The notes beneath the pieces were generated by a model. The model ran no database searches, was not told the DNA's origin, and saw only the letters and a program-made list of their open reading frames with translations. Positions 52,108-59,715 of a stretch of DNA of 64,000 nucleotides are shown piece after piece; the stretch's first letter is position 1, and every line of letters starts with the position of its first letter. This DNA comes from CALWZE01 sp964645785 (GTDB lineage: Bacteria; Bacillota; Clostridia; Oscillospirales; Ruminococcaceae): assembly GCA_964645785.1 (NCBI GenBank), contig CAZYAV010000004.1, positions 1 to 64,000 on the forward strand, written 5' to 3'. The position numbers were made by a program, and so were the translations under genes.

Positions 52108-52773
52108 TCATTCAAAATTCTCCATCTCCCGGGTGAGAATCTGGGTGCGCTTGACCAGCAGGTGATCCGTCTCCCCGCCCAGCTGCGCAAAGACCTGCCC
52201 CAGCAGCAGCATCGGGTTGAGCGCGTTTTCGCTCGACGCGCTCAGGGTCAGGTCAAGATAGCAGTTTTCCCCTTTTGCGTAGACGCTGGACGCGCAAATC
52301 AGCGGCTTGAGGTCAAGGGTGCGCAGGCCGCCCTTTTTTGTCCGCTTTTCAGCCGGGATTTCCGGCCGTTCCAGCACCGATTTCGCCCCGTCCACCAGCT
52401 CTGCGGGGGTTCTGCGCGCGTCCGCAAGCTCGCAGATGTACCGCGCAAACGCGATTTCGCCGGGCTTGTGCTTCGCCTCGCCGCAGTTGAACACCTCCAG
52501 CCCGAACGGCAGCCCGCGGTTGATTCTCGCGGCCACCTCAGTAAAATCCGCCCCGCCGCCGAGCAGCCGCACGTCGCAGGTCTCGCACAGGCTCTCGAAC
52601 CCGAGCGAGAGCGGCAGCGCAAAGGTCAGGTAGAGATGCGCGTTGAAGCCCTCGGTGTACCAGACCTCCAGCCCGCTTGCCCGAATCGTGCGGGTCATGG
52701 TGCGCATGAGGTCGAGGTGGGAGATGTACCGCGCGCCGAATGTCTTGGAAAAGTGCAGTCGCAGATCAGTCAA
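52108..52773 (-). CDS. Radical-SAM-linked protein, DUF2344 family
   Basis: 221 residues from a TTG start supported by GGGGAGG nine bases before it and by the family beginning (RLHFSKT). Conserved blocks are YISHLDLMRTMTRTIRASGL and GFNAHLYLTFALPLSLGFES. DUF2344 proteins are encoded right after, or fused to, the radical SAM protein of the TIGR03960 family, in the stretch between spoIVFB and rplU in Clostridia; a role in tRNA or rRNA modification is suspected, not proven. It overlaps the radical SAM gene by 8 bases. Confidence 0.9.
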   Translation of the reverse strand: MTDLRLHFSKTFGARYISHLDLMRTMTRTIRASGLEVWYTEGFNAHLYLTFALPLSLGFESLCETCDVRLLGGGADFTEVAARINRGLPFGLEVFNCGEAKHKPGEIAFARYICELADARRTPAELVDGAKSVLERPEIPAEKRTKKGGLRTLDLKPLICASSVYAKGENCYLDLTLSASSENALNPMLLLGQVFAQLGGETDHLLVKRTQILTREMENFE

Positions 52774-54607
52774 AGCAATTCCTCCCCGTCAGCCGTACAA
52801 TTCCGCAGCCCGCGCAGCGCGCGGCGCATTTGGGCGTTGTGGCCTGCTGCTCCACCGCCTTGCGGTATTCCCGGATCAAAAAGGATTTGTCGACGCCGTA
52901 ATCAAAGGCGTCCCACGGGTTAAGCTCGTCGAATTCGCGCGCGCGGTTCGCGTAAAACGCCGGGTCAAGCTTTTTTTTGCAAAACGCCTTCTGCCACCGC
53001 TCAAGCGAAAAGCCCTCGTCCCAGCTGTCAAAAATGCCGCCCTGTTTATAGACCTCCAGAATCGCCTTGCCGACCCGCCTGTCCCCGCGCGCCAGCACCG
53101 CCTCGATAAAGCTCGCGGACGCGTCGTGCCAGCTCACCGAGATTTTCCGGCTTTTGACCGACTCGCGCAGCAGCCGCTGCTTGCGGTCAAATTCCTCCCG
53201 CGTGTCCTGCGGCACAAATTCAAAGGGGGTGAACGGTTTGGGGATAAAGCAGGCGCAGCTGATGTTGACGCTGACCGACTTCCCCTTCGGCTTGTCCGGC
53301 AGGCTGTAATACAGGTCGACAATCCTCTGCGCCAGCGCGGCGATGCCCGCGATGTCCTCGTCCGTCTCGGTCGGCAGCCCCATCATGAAATAGAGCTTGA
53401 CCGCGGTGTACCCGCCCTCAAACGCGGTGCGGCACCCGCGAAGGATCTCCTCCTCGTCGATATTTTTGTTGATTACGTCCCGCAGCCGCTGCGTGCCTGC
53501 CTCCGGCGCGAAGGTCAGGCCGCTTTTGCGCACGTGGGAGATTTTCTCGACCAGCGCGTCGCTGAAATTGTCAATGCGCAGCGAGGGCAGGGACAGGCTC
53601 ACCCGGTCGCGCAGCGTCCAGTCCAGCACCCGGTCGAGCATCTGCTCGATCTGCGGGTGGTCGCTTGTGGAAAGCGAGAGCAGCGACAGCTCCTCAAACC
53701 CCGTTGCGCCGCAGAGAGCGCGCGCCTGCCTGTCCACCGTTTCGGCGCGTTTTGCGCGGAAGGGGCGGTAGATAAACCCGGCCTGGCAGAACCGGCAGCC
53801 GCGCACACAGCCCCGCAGCACCTCAACGCTGACCCGGTCGTGCACCGTCTCAATCATCGGCACCGGGATATTGTCCGGGAAGGGCGCGCTGTCCATGTCC
53901 CGGACAATCCGCTTGCGCACCTGCGCGGGCGCGCCGCGCTTCGGCTCAAAGGACGCGATGCGCCCGTCCTCCGCATAGGCGACGCGGTACAGGGAGGGGA
54001 CATACACCCCCTCGATCTTCGCCGCGGCGCGCAGGGTTTTGCGGCGTCCCCAGCCCTGCTTTTTCGCCTCGCACAGCAGCCGGCAGAGCTCGGCGTTCAT
54101 CTCCTCCCCCTCCCCGAGCAGGAAGGCGTCGACAAAATCGGCCATCGGCTCGGGGTTGCAGACGCAGGGGCCGCCCGCCACCACAATCGGGTCGGTCTCC
54201 CCGCGTTTGGAGGCGAGAAGCGGGATTTTGCCGAGGTCGAGCATATACAGCACATTCGTATACGAAAGCTCATATTGCAGCGTGAACCCGACAACGTCAA
54301 ATGCGCACAGCGGGTCGCCGCTCTCGAGCGTACACAGCGGCCTGTCGTATTGCAGCAGCTGCGCGCGCATATCAAACCAGGGCGCGAACGCGCGCTCGCA
54401 CCAGACCTCCGGCAGGTTATTCTGCACATAATACAGAATCTTCATGCCCAGGTGGGACATGCCGACCTCGTAGACGTCCGGAAAGCACAGGGCAAACCGC
54501 AACGTCACCGCGTCCTTATCCTTAAAGACCGCGCTGCGCTCCCCGCCGGTATAGCGGCCGGGCTTCTGCACCGCCCGCAGCATTTTTTCCGTTGTAAAAT
54601 CCCGCAT
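52766..54607 (-). CDS. TIGR03960-type radical SAM protein
   Basis: 613 residues. A B12-binding-like N-terminal part (VYEVGMSHLGMKILYY, GGPCVCNPEPMADFVD) is followed by the radical SAM core with RGCVRGCRFCQAG (Cys267, Cys271, Cys274) that binds the 4Fe-4S/SAM. The C-terminal TPKCAARCAGCG adds further cysteines. The start at 54607 is preferred over the ATG at 54613 because the GAGG site fits it. The target of the enzyme is unknown; it works with the DUF2344 protein. The usual downstream rne/rng and rplU genes are absent here. Confidence 0.93.
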   Translation of the reverse strand: MRDFTTEKMLRAVQKPGRYTGGERSAVFKDKDAVTLRFALCFPDVYEVGMSHLGMKILYYVQNNLPEVWCERAFAPWFDMRAQLLQYDRPLCTLESGDPLCAFDVVGFTLQYELSYTNVLYMLDLGKIPLLASKRGETDPIVVAGGPCVCNPEPMADFVDAFLLGEGEEMNAELCRLLCEAKKQGWGRRKTLRAAAKIEGVYVPSLYRVAYAEDGRIASFEPKRGAPAQVRKRIVRDMDSAPFPDNIPVPMIETVHDRVSVEVLRGCVRGCRFCQAGFIYRPFRAKRAETVDRQARALCGATGFEELSLLSLSTSDHPQIEQMLDRVLDWTLRDRVSLSLPSLRIDNFSDALVEKISHVRKSGLTFAPEAGTQRLRDVINKNIDEEEILRGCRTAFEGGYTAVKLYFMMGLPTETDEDIAGIAALAQRIVDLYYSLPDKPKGKSVSVNISCACFIPKPFTPFEFVPQDTREEFDRKQRLLRESVKSRKISVSWHDASASFIEAVLARGDRRVGKAILEVYKQGGIFDSWDEGFSLERWQKAFCKKKLDPAFYANRAREFDELNPWDAFDYGVDKSFLIREYRKAVEQQATTPKCAARCAGCGIVRLTGRNCFD

Positions 54608-54650
54608 AAGCATCCTCGTTTTCTGGTGTCGCCGGCGCCGCCCGCACAAA

Positions 54651-54676
54651 AAAAGCAGCCCGCGCCGGCTGCTTTT
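54651..54676 (-). terminator. Terminator between the M50 protease and radical-SAM units
   Basis: AAAAGCAGCC and GGCTGCTTTT around a 6-base loop, 18 bases past the protease stop. Confidence 0.75.
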
Positions 54677-54693
54677 ATCATAACAAATTTTTT

Positions 54694-55281
54694 TCATCTT
54701 GTATATCGTATATTTTGAACCGCCGCGACAAAAATGTACAGCCCCACCAGCAGCACCGACAGGTTCAGCGAATTTTGCAGCAGCACAAGGAACCCCACGC
54801 CCATCACCAGCACCGAAACGGCAAAGCTGAGCGTGCCATGCACAATCGCCGCCGTCCGCTCGCGCAGCCGGCCGCAGAGAAGGAGCCGCAGCAGCCGGCC
54901 GCCGTCCAGGTCTCCGGCGGGCAGGGCGTTGAACGCCGCAAACGCGAGGTTCTGCGCGCACAGCGCCGGCTCGCCCGCCAGCGCCAGCACGCCCGCCAGC
55001 GCAAGGTTCACCGCCACCCCCGCGCAGAGCACGAGCACCTCGTCCCTGCGCCGCGCAAGGCTGCTGCGCGGGACGATTTCAAACCGCCCGGCCAGGACGT
55101 TGACCGCCGCGACCCGCTGCCCGACCGCGGCCATCGCCGCAAGGTGCCCGAGCTCGTGCGCCAGCAAAAACAGTGCCGCCAGCGCAACCCGTTCCCCGCC
55201 AATCACCGCCCAGACGCAGACCGCGGAAAAGAACCAGACGGACAGGCGAACCTCGGCCAACCCGACCCGGAAGCGCAGCAT
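54694..55281 (-). CDS. M50 site-2 protease, SpoIVFB-like
   Basis: 195 residues with about five to six membrane segments. HELGH at 42-46 in a membrane helix binds zinc, and FNALPAGDLDGGRLL (118-132) gives the third ligand Asp. In Bacillus, SpoIVFB cuts pro-sigma-K in the mother cell; this protein sits in the same chromosomal place relative to the TIGR03960 gene, but lacks the CBS domain, so it may be a general intramembrane protease. It follows the small gene at 55283 by one base. Confidence 0.88.
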   Translation of the reverse strand: MLRFRVGLAEVRLSVWFFSAVCVWAVIGGERVALAALFLLAHELGHLAAMAAVGQRVAAVNVLAGRFEIVPRSSLARRRDEVLVLCAGVAVNLALAGVLALAGEPALCAQNLAFAAFNALPAGDLDGGRLLRLLLCGRLRERTAAIVHGTLSFAVSVLVMGVGFLVLLQNSLNLSVLLVGLYIFVAAVQNIRYTR

Positions 55282-55282
55282 T

Positions 55283-55498
55283 TCAGCCCGCCCGGGTCAG
55301 CAGCCGCGCGGCCTGCCGCACCGCCTCCCCAATCCCGTCCGGGGAGAAAAAGGGCGGCGCCGTCACCGCGTCGGCGTAGGCCTCGCACGCGGCCGCATAG
55401 ACCGCCGGGAACGCAAACCGCGCCAGCAAAAACGCCGCCAGCAGCCCCGCCGCAAATAAGATCTGCACCCGCAGCAGGGGAATTTTTTTGCGCTGCAC
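55283..55498 (-). CDS. Small membrane protein in the SpoIVFA position
   Basis: 71 residues from a GTG after AGGGAGGG. One membrane helix (9-30) and a short outside tail with FFSPDGIGEAVRQAARLL. In related genomes the gene directly before the M50 protease encodes a membrane-anchored M23/LytM protein (SpoIVFA); here the peptidase part is missing and only an anchor-like segment remains. It may still hold or inhibit the protease. Low but real support: ribosome site, 1-base distance, hydrophobic pattern. Confidence 0.65.
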   Translation of the reverse strand: MQRKKIPLLRVQILFAAGLLAAFLLARFAFPAVYAAACEAYADAVTAPPFFSPDGIGEAVRQAARLLTRAG

Positions 55499-55537
55499 TC
55501 CGTCTGTCCCTCCCTTTTGCCCGGCGCCGCGCCGCCC

Positions 55538-56782
55538 TCAGCAGAGCTTCTGGAAATTGTAAAGCTCCAGCTGCGCAAAGGCCGCCGTCTCCTGCACCGG
55601 GTTGAAAATCGAATTGTACCGAAAAAGCGCGATGCCCTTACAATTCGTCAGCTCGAGCGAATCCGCCGTCTGGCGCGAGATGATGTCGGTGCTTTGCAGC
55701 CACTCGTCCTGCCCGCTGCCGGCATACGCATCGGCCGCGCCCGCTTTGTAGAAGCTCAGCCCCACCAGCAGCTCGCACGCCGTGCTCAGCTGCGACCAGG
55801 CGGTCACGGTCTGCAAAAAGGGCATGGTCTCGTTCTCATACCCGAAATAGACCTGCGGGCAGATGTAGTCCAGATACCCCGGCTGGGTGCACAGGGTCTG
55901 CACATCCAGGAAATGCCGGCTCATATTTCGCTCGATCGAGCCGTCCGGGCTGATGCCGAACACCGCCTCGGGGCGCGCCGCCTTGACCGCGTCGTACACC
56001 GCCTTGACAAACACCCGGACATTCTCCAGCCGCCACTGCGCAAGCGGCTGCTCCCCGCCCGCCGCCGTGTACTGCGCATAGGCGGTTTCGTCAAACCAGG
56101 GTTCGTCGGTCGGATAAAAATAATCGTCGAAATGCAGCCCGTCAAAGGCATACTTCCCCAGCAGCTCGGCGATATACGCGAGGTTCAGCTCCCGCATCGC
56201 AGCATTGGAGGGGTCGATCCACATTCTTCCCTCCACCTCGACGGCCGCGCCGGGCGACCCCGCATTGACCCTCTCGCAGAACGCAGCGGTCGACGGATCC
56301 GACGCCGCGCCCAGACGGAAGGGGTTGACCCATGCGTGGATGCGCATCCCGTGCGCGTGCGCCGCCTCAACCGCGATACCGAGATAGTCAATCTGCGGGT
56401 CAAAGGAGGAAAACAGCCTGTTTTCCAGCGGGAATATCTCGGAACCGTACAGGCTTTCCCCAAACGCCCGCACCTGGAAAAACAGGTCGGTCGCGCGGAT
56501 CGTCTCCAGGTTCGCAAGCATATCGTCCAGCTTCTGCCGGTACCGGCTCTCGTCCGCCGAGATAATGTCGTACAAATCGAGATAGCTGACCCAGACGGCG
56601 CGCACAAAATCCGCCGCAGGCTCCGGCTCGGCCGCCTGCCCCGTCTCAAAAATCTGCCCGGAGAGATTGTCCTCCGCCCGCAGCTCCCCATCCGGGTTCT
56701 GCTGCCCCAACCGGCCGCACCCGGCCAGCGAGGCCGCCAGAACCAGCGCCGCCAGTCCGGCACAAAATTTCACTGCTTTCAT
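55538..56782 (-). CDS. Glycosyl-hydrolase-like 10 (GHL10/DUF187) lipoprotein
   Basis: 414 residues. Signal sequence with lipobox LAGC (Cys22) puts it on the outer membrane face. From about 58 the domain shows AVWVSYLDLY, FFQVRAFGESLYGSE, GMRIHAWVNPFR, GLHFDDYFYP, GISPDGSIERNMSRH and YICPQVYFGYEN, the order of GHL10 proteins (TIM barrel, proposed to act on cell-wall or surface glycans; relatives include YngK and DigH). The acidic FDDY pair is the likely active site. First gene of the unit with the small membrane protein and M50 protease. Confidence 0.92.
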   Translation of the reverse strand: MKAVKFCAGLAALVLAASLAGCGRLGQQNPDGELRAEDNLSGQIFETGQAAEPEPAADFVRAVWVSYLDLYDIISADESRYRQKLDDMLANLETIRATDLFFQVRAFGESLYGSEIFPLENRLFSSFDPQIDYLGIAVEAAHAHGMRIHAWVNPFRLGAASDPSTAAFCERVNAGSPGAAVEVEGRMWIDPSNAAMRELNLAYIAELLGKYAFDGLHFDDYFYPTDEPWFDETAYAQYTAAGGEQPLAQWRLENVRVFVKAVYDAVKAARPEAVFGISPDGSIERNMSRHFLDVQTLCTQPGYLDYICPQVYFGYENETMPFLQTVTAWSQLSTACELLVGLSFYKAGAADAYAGSGQDEWLQSTDIISRQTADSLELTNCKGIALFRYNSIFNPVQETAAFAQLELYNFQKLC

Positions 56783-57392
56783 TTTTATCGTCCCTTCCCG
56801 CGCAGTCCGCTTTGCTCTTTTTCACTCTATGCCCGCAGTCCCAAAATCAGAACCGCCCGGGGACGGACGCGCGGCGCGGGGCACGAGCCGCCTGCCCCGG
56901 CGCGTCCCCCTGCGCCGGCCACATTTTAAGACCGGGCGCGCAGTCTCCCGCGTGCCTCGCCGGTTCAGCGCGCCGGTTTGGCGCATCCCCCCACCCCCCG
57001 CTTTCCTGTGCCGGGGCACGAGCCGACTGCCCCGGTGCATTCCCCTGCGTCGGCTGCATTTTAAACCGGGCACGCGGCCTCCCCCGCGCCTCGTCGATTC
57101 GGCGCGTGCCGGTTTGGAGCCTTCCCCGCTTCCTGTGCCGGGGCGCGACCCGAGCGAACGAAAGTGTGCGCAGCCTTTTATCCGCTGCCGCTCCCCGCCC
57201 CGGCGCAGTGTCTTTGCGCGGGGCGCGAGCCACCTGCCCGGCGCGTCCCCTCCACCGGCTGCATTTTAAATGCCCAACGCGCGGCCTCCCGCGTGCCTCG
57301 CCGGTTCCCCCGCGCCTCGCCGGTTCCCCCCGCGCCGGTTTGGAGCCTCCCCCTCTTCCTGTGCCGGGGCGCGAGCCCGGGCGGGGACAGGG
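56783..57392. repeat. Spacer filled with three-copy repeat R5
   Basis: Three diverged direct copies lie at about 56870-57000, 57010-57140 and 57213-57375. Each contains a GCGAGCC.CCTGCC start, a GGCTGCATTTTAAA centre and a GCGCCGGTTTGGAGCC end, followed by CCTGTGCCGGGGC. Within the third copy GCCTCGCCGGTTCCCCC is itself doubled. No gene is supported. Confidence 0.75.
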
Positions 57393-57434
57393 AAAAGGGG
57401 CGCAGGCCGGTTTCCCGGCTTGCGCCCCTTTTTT
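57393..57434 (-). terminator. Bidirectional terminator after the EF-G paralogue
   Basis: GGGGCGCAGGCCGG and CCGGCTTGCGCCCC form a near-perfect stem with T runs in both directions. Confidence 0.85.
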
Positions 57435-57456
57435 GTTGCATTTATCAATCGGCAGC

Positions 57457-59538
57457 TTATTCCTCTTCCGCCTCGCGCAGGTCGGCCGCTTCCTCGATGA
57501 CCTTCGCCTCGAGGTTGGCAGGCAGCGGCTCGTAGCGGGCGAATTCCAGCTCATAGGTGCCGCGCCCCTGGGTGGACGAGCGCATGTAGGTTGTGAAATC
57601 GTGCATCTCGGACATCGGCACCTCCGCCTCGACAACCTGCATTCCCTCCTCCTGCGAGGGGTTCATGCCCAGCACGCGGCCGCGCCGCTTGTTGATTTCG
57701 CCCATCAGGTCGCCGGTGTTCGCATCCGGCACCGACGCGCGCAGGGTGCCAATCGGCTCGAGGATGGCGGGCTTCGCCTGCGCGCAGGCGGCCTTGTACG
57801 CGAGCCGCGCGGCGGATTTGAAGGCGACCTCCTTGGAATCGACGGGGTGGTATTTGCCGTCATACAGGGTCGCGCGCACGCCGGTCATCGGATAACCCGC
57901 CAGCACGCCGTGCTTCATCGCCTCGCGCAGCCCCTTTTCCACCGCCGGGATAAACTCCTTGGGCACGGTGCCGCCGACAACCGCGTTCACAAACTCAAAA
58001 TCGGTTCCGTCGGTGAGCGGCTCAAACCGCATCTGTACCACGCCGAACTGGCCGGCGCCGCCCGACTGCTTCTTGTGCTTGCCCTCGGCCTCCGCCTTGG
58101 CGCGGATGGTCTCGCGGTACGCCACGCGCGGGGGAACCAGGTCGATTTCGAGCCCGAACTTGCTCTTGAGCTTGCTGACCGCGACGTCCAGGTGCTGCTC
58201 GCCCAGTCCAGAGAGGATCTGCTGGCCGGTTTCGGTATCGACCGCATAGTGCAGCGTCGGATCCTCGTCCATCAGCTTGCCGAGCGCCGGGGCGATTTTG
58301 CTCTCGTCCCCCTTGTTTTTGGTCTTGATCGCCATGCGCATGGAGGGCTTCGGGAACTCGGCGCGCTCCACCTCGACCACCTTGTCCGCGCGGCACAGGG
58401 TATCCCCCGTCCTTGCGCCGACCAGCTTGGTCACCGCGCCCATATCGCCCGCCGAAATTTCCTTTGTGTCTATCTGCTTTTTGCCCTTCAGGTACATGAG
58501 CTTGCCGGGCTTTTCCTGCTCGCCCGTGCGGGCGTTGACCAGCTGGCCGTCCGCGGTCAGCGTGCCGGAAAGAACCTTGACATAGGACAGCTTGCCCACA
58601 AACGGGTCGGCGACGGTTTTGAACACATAAGCCGCCAGCGGACCGTTGGGCGAAAAGCTCACGGTTGTGTCGTTGCCGTCCTTGTCCTTGACCGGCGTCT
58701 CCGATACATCCGCCGGCGAGGGCAGCATTTTGCGCATCGCCTCCAGCACGATGATAATCCCCTCGAGGGTCGAGGTATCGCCGCAGACGACCGGCGCGAT
58801 CTTGCCGGATTTGACGCCCGAGCGCACCGCCTTGACGATTTCCTCGTCGGTAAACGGCTCGTCGTTGAAGAATTTGTCCATCAGCTCGTCCGAGGTCTCG
58901 GCCACCGCCTCGTTGATTGCGGTCAGCAGCTCCTCCATGCGGTCGTTCGCCTCGGGCATGGGCGCGGCGCTCTCCACCCCGTCCTTATAGGTATATGCCT
59001 TCTTTTGCAGCAGGTCGACATAAACGGTCGGCTTGCCCTCCTGCATAACCGGCATCATCACCGGGCACACGCAGGTGCCGAACTGCGCCTTCAGCTCCTC
59101 AAAAACCTTGAAGAAATCGGCGTGCTCCGCCGCCATCTTGCTGATGAAAAACATGGTGGCGCGGTTGTTTTTCTTGGCCAGCTTAAAGGCCTTCTGGGTG
59201 CCGACCGCGACGCCCGAGCGCGCCGAAACGGTGATGAGCACCGATTCGCAGGCCTTAATCGCCTCGAAATTGCCCAGCTCAAAATCGAACAGACCGGGCG
59301 CGTCCACAAGGTTCACATGGTTTTCTTTATATTCAAACGGTGCAAGCGCGGTTGAAATTGAGGCTTTGCGGCGAATTTCCTCCGGATCAAAGTCAGAGAT
59401 GGTGTTCCCGTCCGCGACGGTGCCGAGACGGTCGGTGCTTTTGGTGATATACATCAAAGCTTCCGTTAAGCTGGTTTTGCCGCTGCCGCTGTGGCCGGCA
59501 AGCATGACATTGCGAATTTTGTCCGGAGCGTAGGCCAT
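57457..59538 (-). CDS. Elongation factor G-like protein (second EF-G type)
   Basis: 693 residues with all EF-G domains: GTPase (1-270), domain II with LAAYVFKTVADPFVGKLSYVKV, domains III-V with LSGLGEQHLDVAVSKL and the C-terminal EVPMSEMHDFTTYMRSSTQGRG. The P-loop is GHSGSGKTS (15-23), not the GHIDAGKTT of true EF-G, and the G2 region differs, which is typical of the FusA2-like Firmicute paralogues. These bind GTP but their role in translation is unsettled. The start at 59538 follows GGGGGAA. Single gene with an extended -10 promoter. Confidence 0.93.
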   Translation of the reverse strand: MAYAPDKIRNVMLAGHSGSGKTSLTEALMYITKSTDRLGTVADGNTISDFDPEEIRRKASISTALAPFEYKENHVNLVDAPGLFDFELGNFEAIKACESVLITVSARSGVAVGTQKAFKLAKKNNRATMFFISKMAAEHADFFKVFEELKAQFGTCVCPVMMPVMQEGKPTVYVDLLQKKAYTYKDGVESAAPMPEANDRMEELLTAINEAVAETSDELMDKFFNDEPFTDEEIVKAVRSGVKSGKIAPVVCGDTSTLEGIIIVLEAMRKMLPSPADVSETPVKDKDGNDTTVSFSPNGPLAAYVFKTVADPFVGKLSYVKVLSGTLTADGQLVNARTGEQEKPGKLMYLKGKKQIDTKEISAGDMGAVTKLVGARTGDTLCRADKVVEVERAEFPKPSMRMAIKTKNKGDESKIAPALGKLMDEDPTLHYAVDTETGQQILSGLGEQHLDVAVSKLKSKFGLEIDLVPPRVAYRETIRAKAEAEGKHKKQSGGAGQFGVVQMRFEPLTDGTDFEFVNAVVGGTVPKEFIPAVEKGLREAMKHGVLAGYPMTGVRATLYDGKYHPVDSKEVAFKSAARLAYKAACAQAKPAILEPIGTLRASVPDANTGDLMGEINKRRGRVLGMNPSQEEGMQVVEAEVPMSEMHDFTTYMRSSTQGRGTYELEFARYEPLPANLEAKVIEEAADLREAEEE

Positions 59539-59606
59539 GGTAAGGATTCCCCCTAATGTCTCAAATTGTGTGCCTTGCACAGTTTTCAATTTAACCGTAC
59601 TTAAAA

Positions 59607-59615
59607 ATTGTACCA
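59607..59615 (-). promoter_or_regulatory. Extended -10 promoter of the EF-G paralogue
   Basis: On the minus strand TGG-TACAAT, about 70 bases before the ATG; the -35 region is weak. Confidence 0.5.
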
Positions 59616-59715
59616 CATGTTGGGAGCTTTTAAAAGTGCCTTTTTGTCAAAATTAAACCCGCGCAGGTAGAATTCCCCGCGCGGGTTTTGTGCATTTCGC
59701 ACATTTTTTTGCCGC

